A stretch of DNA of 64,000 bases, taken from positions 151,934,129-151,998,128 of the forward strand of contig CM060890.1 in NCBI GenBank assembly GCA_030762935.1, written 5' to 3'. The notes beneath the pieces are model-generated. The model saw only the letters and a list, made by a program, of their open reading frames with translations, was not told the DNA's origin and made no database searches. Of this stretch, positions 1 through 11,262 are shown piece by piece (within the stretch, counting starts at the first letter, position 1; the number at the start of each line of letters is the position of its first letter). Origin of the DNA: Hymenopus coronatus. Its lineage: Eukaryota; Arthropoda; Insecta; Mantodea; Hymenopodidae. The translations under genes and the position numbers were made by a program.

Positions 1-1788
1 TGAGCCTTGTATAACCTATACGTGATTCCTACATTGTGTGTCTTATTTTCTGAGACTTGTATAACTTATACGTGATACCTACATTATGTGTCTTATTTTC
101 TGAGCCTTGTATAACTTATACGTGATTCCTACATTGTGTGTTTTACTTTCTGAGACTTGTATAACTTATACATGTTTCCTACATTGTGTGTCTTACTTTC
201 TGAGCCTTTTATCACTTATACGTGATTCCTACATTGTGTGTCTTACTTTCTGAGCCTTTTATCACTTATACGTGATTCCTACATTGTGTGTTTTACTTTC
301 AGAGCCTTGTATAACTTATACGTGATTCCTACATTGTGTGTCTTACTTTCTGAGCCTTGTATAACTTATACGTGATTCCTACATTGTGTGTCTTACTTTC
401 TGAGACTTGTATAACTTATACGTGATTCCTACATTGTGTGTCTTACTTTCTGAGCCTTTTATCACTTATACGTGATTCCTACATTGTGTGTTTTACTTTC
501 AGAGCCTTGTATAACTTATACGTGATTCCTACATTGTGTGTCTTACTTTCTGAGCCTAGTATAACTTATACGTGATTCCTACATTGTGTGTTTTACTTTC
601 TGAGCCTAGTATAACTTATACGTGATTCCTACATTGTGTGTCTTATTTTCTGAGACTTGTATAACTTATACTTGATTCCTACATTGTGTGTTTTACTTTC
701 AGAGCCTTGTATAACTTATACGTGATTCCTACATTGTGTGCCTTATTTTCTGAGACTTGTATAACTTATACTTGATTCCCACATTGTGTGTCTTATTTTC
801 TGAGCCTTGTATAACTTATACGTGATTCCTACATTGTGTATCTTACTTTCTGAACCTTGTATAACTTATACGTGATTCCCACATTGTGTGTCTTACTTTC
901 TGAGCCTAGTATAACTTATACGTGATTCCTACATTGTGTGTTTTACTTTCAGAGCCTAGTATAACTTATACGTGATTCCTACATTGTGTATCTTACTTTC
1001 TGAACCTTGTATAACTTATACGTGATTCCCACATTGTGTGTCTTACTTTCTGAGCCTTTTATCACTTATACGTGATTCCTACATTGTGTATCTTACTTTC
1101 TGAGACTTGTATAACTTATACGTGATTCCTACATTGTGTGTTTTACTTTCTGAGCCTTGTATAACTTATACGTGATTCCTACATTGTGTATCTTACTTTC
1201 TGAACCTTGTATAACTTATACGTGATTCCCACATTGTGTGTCTTACTTTCAGAGCCTAGTATAACTTATACGTGATTCCTACATTGTGTGTTTTACTTTC
1301 AGAGCCTAGTATAACTTATACGTGATTCCTACATTGTGTGTTTTACTTTCTGAGCCTAGTATAACTTATACTTGATTCCCACATTGTGTGTCTTACTATC
1401 TGAATTTTGTATAACTTATACTTGATTCCTACATTGTGTGTTTTACTTTCAGAGCCTTGTATAACTTATACGTGATTCCTACATTGTGTGTTTTCCTTTC
1501 TGAGCCTAGTATAACTTATACTTGATTCCCACATTGTGTGTCTTATTTTCTGAGCCTTGTATAACTTATACGTGATTCCTACATTGTGTATCTTACTTTC
1601 TGAACCTTGTATAACTTATACGTGATTCCCACATTGTGTGTCTTACTTTCTGAGCCTTTTATCACTTATACGTGATTCCTACATAGTGTGTCTTACTTTC
1701 TGAGCCTAGTATAACTTATACTTGATTCCCACATTGTGTGTCTTACTTTCTGAGCCTAGTATAACTTATACGTGATTCCTACATTGTG
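1..1788. repeat. 50-bp satellite array, about 36 copies, continues past window start
   Basis: Direct reading shows a 50-bp unit beginning TGAGCCTTGTATAACTTATA and ending in TCTTACTTTC, repeated head to tail without spacers from base 1 to about 1788. Copies differ at a few recurrent positions: GCCTTGT, GACTTGT, GCCTAGT or GCCTTTTATCAC; TTTTACTTTC or TCTTACTTTC; and TTCCC or TTCCT. These variants recur in mixed order, as expected when short blocks are re-duplicated. The array breaks down after 1788 in a partial unit. No coding content. The left boundary is not visible. Confidence 0.97.
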
Positions 1789-2190
1789 AACCTTGTTTCT
1801 TATACGCACATACTTTATATACTTAAAGGTCTGAGTATTACCCTCCTTTTAGATTGGCTGGAAAAAGGCGCGTAAAGTAGATTTGTCATGTGACTATTGG
1901 GTATTTTTCTTTATTGTACACCCACGTGTCCTTGTTCTATAATGAGAAATTCCCTCCTTCAAGTTTTAAATGGAAAATACCTTTCTTCCTCTTAAGGGTT
2001 GTTAGTTATGTCCCTAATGCACTAAAGTTCGTGTTATTTTCAACAAAACACGTAGCCTTGAAGAATACAAAAGGGAGTTTCTGCACGCCACGTTACTGCG
2101 TTCTACTGAACATGTATTTCTTATGTTAAATATTGCACACTAATGATTAAACTAACAATATATGCGTCGTGCTAAAATACCCTCGCAGTA
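1789..2190. other. unassigned AT-rich spacer
   Basis: I see no gene, RNA gene or recognisable repeat here. A 79-codon open frame at 1890-2129 has no recognisable domain and is of a length expected by chance. Confidence 0.5.
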
Positions 2191-2398
2191 TCGAGTTTGG
2201 TATTTAACGGAGTTTTCGTTTTGAGTTTTTGAGTATGCTGCCCTCAGACACATATGCGTGTTTTTTTTCTAAAAATGCGTTTTTTTGATTCAAGTGGTTC
2301 CAAAACATGTATTCCCGCTGAAATCTGATATTGAATTTTGGGTGCAATAGAATACCGTCTGTATACGCTATGTAGATAGTAGGCGTAGAGAAAGTAAA
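2191..2398 (-). repeat. PER dispersed repeat, 5' fragment
   Basis: Reverse-oriented fragment of the window's dominant dispersed repeat (PER). It reads inward from the terminal AGAGAAAGTAAAA end near 2398, through a degraded palindrome (2360-2390), to the internal GTATGCTGCCCTCAGAC tract. The rest of the element is missing. Confidence 0.8.
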
Positions 2399-3029
2399 AT
2401 TAACTGCAGTAAGATTGGTAATGTATGTCATTAAACCTAACATTGATATATCAGTGCGGAGAAAACGTTCAAACGAATTCACTTTTAATTATGAACACTC
2501 TTTATCAGTTTCTTTTACGTGCCGTAAATCTACGACACGGGACCAACGGCTTTACGCCTCTTCCGAAGAATTTTTACGAGCTTGGAAACCAGGGACTATA
2601 ATGTTACCTCTGTGACAAGAAAAAGGGCTTATTAAGCATCATTTCATGAAGAAACGCCGTAACAGGCACTCGCCTTTCAAACTGGCTAGTTCCGCCACTG
2701 TTGTAGTTCACAAGCGGAACAACAGTCTTAATAACAACTGCAGGTAGAGTGGTGATACGTGACACTTGATCCCTAAAGGGGTAAATCCAGTAATTGAGAG
2801 AAACTGCTCCAAAGCGCCACTGAAAGGCGCCCTTGCCTCATTTGGACACTGGCTTTGAACTGGGGACGCCAGTTTCAGGACGAGTGATTCTTTACACTCA
2901 AACATATTGTGAAGAATAAGAAACTGCGAGGAATATCGAAAACAAGAAAAGAAAACTAGCATTATATTCTTTCATGTGTGTTTGCGTTGTTGAAACTAAG
3001 AATCTGTGAATTATGTTGGCCATTAAATT
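2399..3029. other. unassigned spacer
   Basis: No supported gene. The segment 2640-2900 is richer in GC than its surroundings and has a short minus-strand open frame (2708-2962). It could be an old retroelement fragment, but I could not match it to a family. Confidence 0.35.
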
Positions 3030-3903
3030 TTACTTTCTCTACACGTACTATGTACATAGTGTATAGAGAAGGTATTGCACTCCACACAAAAATTCCATAC
3101 CGACATACCACAGGAAAATATGTTTTAGGGTCCCCTGTATCCATAAAAGCATTTTCAGAAAAAGGTCCGTTTGTGTCTTGTTTCTGTCTGTCTGTCTGTC
3201 TGTCTGTCTGTGTGTCTCTGTGGGCAGCGTAGCTCAAAAACGAAAAGTCCGTTAAAAACCAAACTTGGTATTTAGGTTCGGTATCTTCCAAAGATGCAAC
3301 ACGAAGATTTCCAAGAGAATCTCCCCACCTCCAACTACCCTTTACATGGAACTTTTCTCGAATTTTTTTATTTTCTCAAATGGCTCTAACGATTTTGATT
3401 AAAATATCATATAGTAAAAATATTTACCTGACAAATAATATTTTTCTGGGAATATCCTCTGAAGATTACTTTATTCTGGATGAATTTTACGACATTTTGC
3501 ATAACAGCTAAACCGTAAAAGATGCACAAACACTTACCACACAAAAATGTTAAAAAAACATAAATTATGTTATATACAGCTTTTCGTGGAGCTGATCGTT
3601 TTTGAGATATTCCTTGTTATTGGTTTCACCTTTAAAAAAACTTATACCTTACTCATACCGGAATTTATCAACTCCTGTGTATACAAAACAAAGGAACTGC
3701 AGTCAATAGGAACCAACTTTTCACTATCACTTTAACCTATGGTACGCCCTTATTTCCCTTCTATTTACAAGGAATCAAGTAATAAGACTATTTCCGGTAA
3801 TTTTTTCTCGATTAACATTAAGTAAATAGAAACATAAGATTTTAACAATAATTTGTTACAGAGATTTAGAGAAAGCCATGTGAATGTAACACATCAGATT
3901 TTT
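3030..3903 (+). repeat. PER dispersed repeat, near-complete copy (subfamily A)
   Basis: Forward copy of about 874 bp. It opens with TTTACTTTCTCTACACGTAC and the palindrome centred on CTATGTACATAG, and ends with GAGAAAGCCATGTGAATG...CATCAGATTTTT. The internal T/G tract has become a CTGT microsatellite at about 3184-3216. Landmarks shared with other copies are the ACACGAAGATTT block, the TAAACCGTAAGAGATG block and the TTTAACCTATGGTAC block. No coding capacity is apparent. The mobilising family is not identified. Confidence 0.9.
3184..3216. repeat. CTGT microsatellite inside PER
   Basis: Seven to eight CTGT tetramers lie where other PER copies have a short GTGTGTCCGTGTG tract. Confidence 0.95.
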
Positions 3904-4369
3904 GTTTTTAAGTTGGAATACTTTATTATTTAGACCACATGGGAATGTAAGATTATATTACGTGCAGACGATAAAGCAACGGTTACAAATCTGTCTATCC
4001 ACAGTAGATGAGGTAATAATTATTATTTGAAACATAATAGGTCAAAACAAAAGTAAGAGCTTTATTCAGAAAATCAGCACACAACAATAACACAAGAGGA
4101 AAATTAGGGAATACATTTATAATCTGCTGCTGCTTCATTTATTGTTACTAATATGTGTTCCAACCTACATGAATATTCCACTTAAAATAATTTGGTTACA
4201 ATTTTTTCTTTTCATTTCAGTATTTCAGTCTCATCCTTTGATATTTGTTTTTATTAAGCTGTATTTGTTTCCTGGTGGAGTGCAAGAGGTCCAACTAGGT
4301 CACAATACAGCATGTGTTTCATAGCGCTCCTTTGCATTCGTTAGCTACAGGCACACTCAAAAATCGAAA
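3904..4369. other. unassigned AT-rich spacer
   Basis: Nothing recognisable apart from the probable 3' body of the SINE whose tRNA-like head lies at 4371-4435. Confidence 0.4.
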
Positions 4370-4370
4370 G

Positions 4371-4435
4371 TCCTAGCCAGGATTTGAAGCACGGATCTCC
4401 CGGATGCTCTACCACTGAGCTACCATGTTGCCCGG
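4371..4435 (-). repeat. tRNA-derived SINE head
   Basis: On the minus strand this reads as a tRNA-like domain: box A TAGCTCAGTGGTAGAGC and box B GCTTCAAATCC at the expected spacing, preceded by GGGCAACATGG. The acceptor stem does not close as a functional tRNA would, so a SINE head or tRNA pseudogene is preferred. The SINE body probably extends toward about 4270, without a clear end. Confidence 0.65.
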
Positions 4436-4643
4436 TAAACTACAAGGTGATATCAAATTATTGACTTACATTGTCGTCAGTACTTGAAGTCCCAGGTTCA
4501 CAGTTTCGCCAACCATTAATGCTAAGTAGTTGATTTTCCACATAAGCCGTTTATAGAGCACATTATTATTGTTCAACATGATTGGTTGTTGCAACAACAC
4601 AACAAGTGACTGTACTGAATAAAAGCAAAACACTTTAAATATA

Positions 4644-5300
4644 CGAGGGCTGATCGAAAAGTAACGATCAGTAATTATTTTACAAGAAAGTTTAATTGTT
4701 AAATAAAATCACAAATGAACTTACATGTTTTACCTACATAGTCACCAACTTTCTCAACAAAATTGTGTTACCAGTTTCAATGTCCCCTGTTCCTACAAGT
4801 CCGTTTCTCTGAGCACAGCCTTCTGCTGATTTCACTTCAGCATCTGTCGCAAAGCGTTGGCTGGACAGGAGTTTCTTCACGGGACCAAGCAGATGAAAGT
4901 GCGATGGTGCGGACTGTATGGTGGAGCATCTGCCAACCAAATTTGGTGATTTCCTGACCAACATCAAGAGCATCACGAAGGACACTTTACTGGGGTACCA
5001 CTCCATACTTCTTTCGGGCGTGTCATCATCATGTTAAGTGAGGATCTTAGGCACTAACGTGTCATCAGCAATATGCACTATAGGAAATGTTGCGATAAGG
5101 TTCGCAGTTGCACACGCTGGTCGTTCATTCTGCGGGGTTGCAGCTGTTACCGGCCTCCCGAGCGTGGCGACTTTGCTATCATCCCTATACACGCCAAGCA
5201 TGTCCCTATTTATTGAAGCACGCCTCTCTGCTCTTCACACGACAGCAGCATGCGCGCCATCTTTGTTGTGCTTCTCTCGCTAGAACTGTACATGACACAA
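4644..5300 (-). pseudogene. decayed, internally deleted mariner-like transposon
   Basis: The left end begins at a TA (4642-4643) followed by CGAGGGCTGATCGAAAAGTA, a mariner-type terminal repeat. The minus strand at about 4734-4960 encodes a C-terminal transposase remnant (SHFHLLGPVKKLLSSQRFAT, then DAEVKSA), aligned by eye with the PSDYHLF...RFxxDxEV region of mariner transposases. Further right, 5120-5200 on the minus strand gives GRPVTAATPQN, resembling the linker after the mariner HTH. The middle of the protein, including the first two catalytic aspartates, is absent, and frames are broken. No matching right terminal repeat was found. Two remnants fused by deletion is the simplest reading. 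Confidence 0.65.
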
Positions 5301-5349
5301 AAATACTTTCTGTAGTGAAAACTTCAAACTATATCTGTGTGAAATTGCA

Positions 5350-5880
5350 ACGTTTCAGCTGCAATACCAAGTCAAATTAGATTAGAAATCATTCTGTAGG
5401 TTCGTTTAAGCCAGGAAGCCACTGAACTTAGAACTTGTGAAGGTATATACATGTATACATATGTTTATATACTACGGAAAAACGCCACTGCACTATACTT
5501 AATGTGCTCCATAAAAGCATATGTACTTCCTTTTTCTTTTTTTTTTTTTGCATGCACATATAAACAAAGGGTATCAGAAATTATTGTTAAAATGTATAAA
5601 TAAATATCGTTTCATTATATGTAACACTGAGGTAATGTCAGATGATAGTTTTCTAGTTATCAACATAATAGTTACTACAGTAATTATATAAACTAAAATA
5701 TGATTGTTGTAGTACGTACTCTTCATAAATGTCAACAAATTACAATAAATATTTACAAATATGTTAAAGAATTTACAATTATGTACTAGTGTAAAATATG
5801 AAAGCATCAGGCTTTACAGACCTTGTGTCATTGCTAAATACTAACACATTGGTGCAAGTCAAAGTATACATCAGTTTAAA
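5350..5880. other. unassigned AT-rich intron or flank
   Basis: Very AT-rich, with a poly-T run at about 5533-5550. No supported gene. If the exon at 5890-6075 is internal, this is intron on the minus strand. Confidence 0.4.
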
Positions 5881-5889
5881 ATGATTACT

Positions 5890-6075
5890 TTTGGATCCGC
5901 CCTCGTAGGGAAGGAGAGTGAGTAAGCAACTTGCCGCTTACCGAGAGCTTGTGTGAAGTGCCTCTCCACGGCCGACTGAGTCAACCTGGGGACGGTCGAG
6001 AGGTGGCGAGCCGCCCCCTGAACCACCTCCAGTATCTCGTGATGGTGCTGCCGCCACTCGGCGGTTCCCACGTCA
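5890..6075 (-). CDS. NACHT/WD-repeat (NWD-like) protein, internal exon candidate
   Basis: GC-rich island read on the minus strand. It begins after a TTGCAG splice acceptor (6080-6076). Joined to the exon at 16385-16551, one leftover base completes the split codon and the frame stays open, giving S-D-V-G-T-A then EWRQHHHEILEVVQGAAR and VERHFTQALGKRQVAYSLSF. A W followed by an amphipathic leucine-rich helix and then an F-x(4)-L-x(4)-V pattern resembles the segment before the NACHT domain in NWD1/NWD2-type proteins; this is from memory. Two donors are possible: a good CTCG/GTAAGC at 5942/5941, which would end the exon at 5942, or a weaker AAA/GTAATC near 5889. The frame hits a stop at about 5877, so a terminal exon is also possible. 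The coding call is stronger than the family name. Confidence 0.55.
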
Positions 6076-6155
6076 CTGCAATGTAAACACTTGGATAAGC
6101 TTCTCAAGATGAGGGCCAGCATTTCCTTACCTGCTCTTCCAACAAACAAACAGAA

Positions 6156-6767
6156 AGTGACAAACGATTTGACATAACTAAACAACACAAAACTTTATTT
6201 ACACTACCTTACTCTATTTGTCAACGTAACGTCGCTGCTGTCAAGGTATTTACTGTCACGTGCTACCAGTTTTTCAGTGCCGGTGTTATACTCTTCCACC
6301 GCCAAAGAACCTATTCGTTTTTCGAATGCACAAAATGTTCGCCCAATCGAATATTGTAAGCAAATTACACAAGTGTATAGTGATAATGCAATGAACGAGT
6401 CTTCAGTGAGGAAATGACACATAATTTACGAGTAATCAAGCAAGAATATAACAGTGTGTACGATATAGACCGTTTATCAATCGTTATGGAGCAGTTGAAA
6501 ACAAATGTTGATAAAAGAATTCAGAAAAACCGGTGTTTCACTTTGGACACCGTACATGACTTTTTGGATGGAAAAGATTTTCCAGCTATGAAGACCTCAA
6601 CATCTTGGCTCAGATGTAGTGGAAGAGTATAACATCTGTACCACGTGACAATAAATACCATGATAGCAATGACGTTGAGAAATAGAGTAAAGTAGTGTAA
6701 CTTTGTAAATAAAGTTTTGTGTTGATAACTTTCGTTATTATTTAGTTATGTCAAATCGTGTGTCACT
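6156..6767. mobile_element. MITE-like element with TIRs over 100 bp
   Basis: The two ends are long imperfect inverted repeats. Bases 6156-6266 start AGTGACAAACGATTTGACAT and continue through AAAACTTTATTTACA and TGTCACGTGCTAC. Bases 6638-6767, reverse-complemented, give AGTGACACACGATTTGACAT followed by the same landmarks, with about 20 extra bases. The interior (about 6267-6637) has a plus-strand open frame of 72 codons (6414-6632) and a minus-strand one, neither recognisable. No clear target-site duplication was seen, so the superfamily is not assigned. It lies about 80 bp upstream, on the minus strand, of the exon at 5890-6075. Confidence 0.75.
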
Positions 6768-7700
6768 CGTACAATTGGCGCATTTCATTATATACGTATG
6801 TACAGGTTATGTGGGCACTGAGCTAGTCTCAACTTTGATGTCTCAATTCCTCCTTCAATACAATATTATATCATTTTCAAACACGTGATCCTATATGCTC
6901 ATACCTTTATTTGCAAGCACTTGTCAAGAAAACAAACGCCTTCAGGTGAAGGAGCAAAGGGCAGTTACCAATTCAAAAGATTACTTCTAGCTCACGCTAC
7001 TCTTGAATGCGAAACATACGTATTTTGCCTTCACAGCCAGTTTCTTGAGCTTATCCAAATAATAATCTCTGAACAATTTACTGTGAATATCAACAAGAAC
7101 TTGCTGTTAAATGTGTCATTTAGTATTATGAGTTAAAGGCATTCAAAACTCGTTTATTTTCTTTAACTTTATTGTTGTCTGTGTTGTGTTTAGATCGGTA
7201 ATATTAAGCAACCTTGGTGACGTATTGCATCGCCAGTCTCTTATGATGGAGCACGAATAACTAAACACACAGTCTTATTACTCCACTTTCATAGGACAAG
7301 GAATTCTTTAGTGTTAAATAATCACCAGAGCATACCGTTCGTATATACGTTGCGACCGACTGCCTCGCCGCATCAAAACAAGAACGCAGGTAAACAAAAT
7401 GACCTGTGTGACATTCGTGAGAGCTCATTTGTTTAGTTAATTAATTAATTTTGTACAACATACACATTGTTACACATATATAAGGCTGATTTCCTTCTTT
7501 ACATTATGAAAACACGCAACAAGTATTTACTGATCGAATAAAAATATGCAAATAATAAAATTTATTTCTTAAATAACTTCAGACTCTTAGTAGGGAAAAG
7601 CGAAATCAGGAATCAAAATAAATCTTTACTTATCTCCCACTGAAAACTTTACCTACTCATTCAACGTTCCGACAAACGAGATTTGTAATGCAACAAAGTT
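6768..7700. other. unassigned AT-rich intron
   Basis: No gene or repeat recognised. Lies inside the proposed 10.3-kb intron of the minus-strand NWD-like gene. Confidence 0.4.
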
Positions 7701-8587
7701 AATTTCACTCGCATGATGTGATTGGGGCACATTTGTTATCAATATCAGCAAGCAAATATTATTTGTTGGGATCTAAGAGTGCAGCTTGTATGTGATAGGT
7801 CACACTGAACCCTGAGGCAGGATGACGGTTAATTTCACTCGCATGATGTGATCGGGGCACATTTGTTATCAATATCAGCAAGCAAATATCCTTTGTTGGG
7901 ATCTAAGAGTGCAGCTTGTATGTGATAGGTCACACTGAACCCTGAGGCAGGATGACAGATAATTTCACTCGCATGATGTGATCGGGGCACATTTGTTATC
8001 AATATCAGCAAGCAAATATCCTTTGTTGGGATCTAAGAGTGCAGCTTGTATGTGATAAGTCACACTGAACCCTGAGGCAGGATGACAGATAATTTCACTC
8101 GCATGATGTGATCGGGATACATTTGTTATCAATATCAACAAACAAATATTATTTGTTGGGATCTAAGAGTGCAGCTTGTATGTGATAAGTCAAACTGAAC
8201 CCTGAGGCAGGATGACAGATAATTTCACTCGCATGATGTGATCGGGATACATTTGTTATCAATATCAACAAACAAATATTATTTGTTGGGATCTAAGAGT
8301 GCAGCTTGTACGTGATAGGTCACACTGAACCCTCAGGCAGGATGACAGTTAATTTCACTCGCATGATGTGATCGGGGCACATTTGTTATCAATATCAGCA
8401 AATGTTATTTGTTGGGATCTAAGAGTGCAGCTTGTATGTGATAGGTCACACTGAACCCTGAGGCAGGATGACAGATAATTTCACTCACATGACGTGATCG
8501 GGATACATTTGTTATCAATATCAACAAATATTATTTGTTCGGATCTAAGAGTGCAGCTTGTATGTGACAAGTCACACTGAACCCTGT
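7701..8587. repeat. 130-bp satellite, seven copies
   Basis: The start marker AATTTCACTCGCATGATGTG recurs at 7701, 7831, 7961, 8091, 8221, 8351 and 8477. The period is exactly 130 bp except for one 126-bp unit with a small deletion in the AGCAAGCAAATATT part. Each unit ends CACACTGAACCCTGAGGCAG then GATGACAG. Copies 2-3 share a CCTTTG variant and copies 4-5 share AACAAACAAAT, suggesting stepwise duplication. Intronic to the proposed gene. Confidence 0.95.
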
Positions 8588-9061
8588 TCAACTTTATTTG
8601 AGGTAGGATGCTCGTGAATCGTTAGATCCGTCTTGACAGTTCTGCCGCACAGCTCTGGACTGTAACACTGTGACTGTTGTGTCTAACTTTTTGAACTAAT
8701 TTACAATCAATAATATATTTCCGTGAAGCAGTTCTGTTACCAGACGTTTCACAGTTTGTATACTAGAATTGTCACCGGTTTCTTAATATGTACACTTCTA
8801 GAAAACTATTGTAAAACAAATTAATTTTGCTCACATTTGAGCAGAACAAAGATGTATTCCTACCGACGTGGCTCGCCGTTATGCAGTGATTGTTATTTTG
8901 CAGTAATAGGTTGCACTCTACGTTGACCTTTGCTCGCTGCTTGGTATTGGCCGCTCTTACTAGGAAGCAGGTACGAACTTGCTAGCTCTACTAATCACTG
9001 TGCAGCATGTGGGTGTGTTACCCAGCCTCGCTACCTTACCTCTGATAGCATGGGCCAGGCT
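8588..9061. other. unassigned intronic spacer
   Basis: Mixed-composition sequence with no recognisable gene, repeat or RNA. Confidence 0.4.
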
Positions 9062-10037
9062 TTACTTTCTCTACACGTACTATGTACATAGTGTATAGAG
9101 AAGGTATTGTATTGCACCCAAAAATTCGAACCGAGATTTCACCGCAAATATATGTTTTGGATCCCTCTGAATCCAAAAAAAAAAAAAAAAAAAAATCTTT
9201 GAAAAACAAGGTCCGTGTGTGTGTTTGTATGTCTGTGGACAGCAGAGCTCAAAAACGAAAACACTGATAAATACCAAACTTGGTATTTAATTTTGCTATC
9301 TTCCAAGGATGCGACACGAAGATTTTAAAGAAAATCCCCCCATCCTCAACTAACCTATACATAGAACTTTTTTAAAAATTTTGATTTTGTCAAAAATGGC
9401 TTTAACAATTTTGTTTAAAATATGATATGTTAAAGATATTTACTTGAAAAATAAAATGTATATTTTGAATTTTCTGGGAACAGCCTCTGAAGACTACTTT
9501 ATTCTAGATGAATTTTACGGAATTTTGCATAACTGCTAAACCGTAAGAGATGATAAAAAATTGTCACACAAAAAATGTAGAGAACGTTAAAACACACAAT
9601 TTATGTTATATACATTTTTTTTGTAGAGTTGATCGCTTTTGAGATATTCTTTGTTATTAGTTTCAGCTTTAAAAACTTATACTTTTCTCATACAGGAATT
9701 TGCCAACTCGTGTCCATACAAACAAAGGAGCTTCGGTCACATAGCAACCAGCTTTTGAATATCACTTTAACCTATGGTACTCCCTTATTTCACTTCCACT
9801 TACAAGGAAGCAAGTAATAAGACTTTCTGCTAATGTCTTCTCGATTAGCAGGAAGTTAATAGAACAACAATATTTAATAAGTGACGTTTGTTAAACAGTA
9901 GATAGAGAAACTCATGTGAATGGAACACATACTTTTTTTGGATGTCTTAAATGTGTATTTCCGGTGAAATCTCTGAATGCAATTTTCAGGTGCAATATAA
10001 TAGTTGCTCTACTTGCCGTATGTAGTAGAGAAAGTAA
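9062..10037 (+). repeat. PER, fold-back composite copy
   Basis: A forward PER (9062-9938) with palindrome at 9069-9100 is followed directly by an inverted copy of the first 90 bp or so (9950-10037, ending GTAGAGAAAGTAAAAG). The ends are therefore terminal inverted repeats (TTTACTTTCTCTA ... TAGAGAAAGTAAA). A poly-A run at 9175-9195 sits just before the internal GTGTGTGTTTG tract. No target-site duplication is obvious. Confidence 0.8.
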
Positions 10038-10300
10038 AAGTTTGTACTTGCTGCTGACAGTGTAAGATTCTCAAGGACGGACATGAGTACAGTTATTTGC
10101 CATTGGACCGTATGTGTGGGGGGGGGTGCTTCAATCTGGGCGCCCCAATTCCCTCGTCCTCTTACCCGATCCAGATAGTTCACTGTAAGTGTCGCCTACC
10201 CTCAACATGTTCTTACTAATCTATCAACTTTGCTGCAAATAGCTTTTACCGAGAACGGGCAAATTTGTAGACTTTCACTAATTTGTTGGATTTTTTTTCT

Positions 10301-10485
10301 GTTAGACCGCTCGCCTCTCACCTGGGCGGCCCGGATTTCATCCCAAACGACCGTATTTGTGGTGGACAAAGAGGCGCAGAGGCGGGTTTTCTCCGGGCTA
10401 TCCGGCTTCCCCCGCCATTACATTCCACCAGTGCTCCAACTTCATTCAATGTCAACGCATTCTAGTAAAAGCGAGGGTTAAACAT
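10301..10485 (+). repeat. tRNA-derived SINE, 5'-truncated
   Basis: Starts within the tRNA-like head (GTTAGACCGCTCGCCTCTCA) and has a degenerate box B (GGATTTCATCC). It continues through GTGGTGGACAAAG and GCGGGTTTTCTCCGGGCTAT to GTAAAAGCGAGGGTTAAA. It is the same family as the copies at 14325-14524 (minus) and 63898-64000 (plus). The 3' end abuts the PER copy at 10484. Confidence 0.8.
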
Positions 10486-11262
10486 ATATTACACTCACAT
10501 GGCTTTCTCTAGGACCTCTACAAACAAACTTCTTACAAAAGATTATTCTTCTTTCTACACAATGCTAATCGAGATAAACATTAGCAAAATGTTCTTATTA
10601 CTTATTTCTTTATAAGTAGAAGCAAACTGAAGCAATTCACTAGGCTAAAGCGATAGTCAAATGTTTTATAAGCTGTGGTTATGCGATTGTCATTGCAATT
10701 CGCTTCTTTGTTTGACCAGGAGTAGAACAAAAGAAAAACGGACACTTCTTATCTGAGAAAAGTATAAGTACTTCACAATTCAAACCAAAAACAAGGGATA
10801 TCTTAGAAACGGTCAACTCTACAACAAAAATGCATAAATTGTATGTTTTAAGGAGCTCCACATTTTTATGTAATAATGTTTTGTCTATCTCTTAGGGTTT
10901 AACCGTTATGCAAAATTCTGCAAAAATGAGTCAGAAATAAAGTGCTCTTCAGGGGCTATTCCATGAAAATTCAAAGTATACATTTTATTTGTATTCTGGA
11001 TAGCGTTAATTTACGGTATTTTAATTAAAATCGTTAAAGCTATTTTTTGAGAAAAACAAAATTTCCAAAAATTTCTCCATGTAAACAGTAGATTGCAGTG
11101 GGTGGATTTTATTGAAAATCTTCGTGTTGCATCCTTGAAAGATTTAAACTTAAAAACCAAGTTTGGTATTTGAGGTATTTTAGATGTCGACAGACACACA
11201 CACACACACACACTGAACGTTTTCTAAACATGTTCTTTTTGGATCAGGATTCTGAAAACATG
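10484..11262 (-). repeat. PER subfamily B, truncated at its palindrome end
   Basis: Reverse copy starting at CACTCACATGGCTTTCTC. Subfamily B is diagnosed by GTTATGCGATTGTCATTGCA and AGGAGTAGAACAAAAGAAAA, where subfamily A has GGTTGCTATGTGACTGAAG. The internal tract has become an AC repeat (about 11193-11212), and the copy decays soon after, so the terminal palindrome is missing. Confidence 0.8.

Noticed and set aside
4371..4435. Functional tRNA gene on the minus strand
   Set aside because: The acceptor stem does not close and box B is altered. SINE head or tRNA pseudogene preferred.
7701..8587. Tandem 130-bp units as a replication origin or iteron array
   Set aside because: No bacterial or plasmid context. 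An ordinary short satellite explains it.
9062..9938. PER as a Helitron (terminal hairpin)
   Set aside because: The hairpin is not followed by a CTRR end, the opposite end has no TC start, and several copies show inverted termini.
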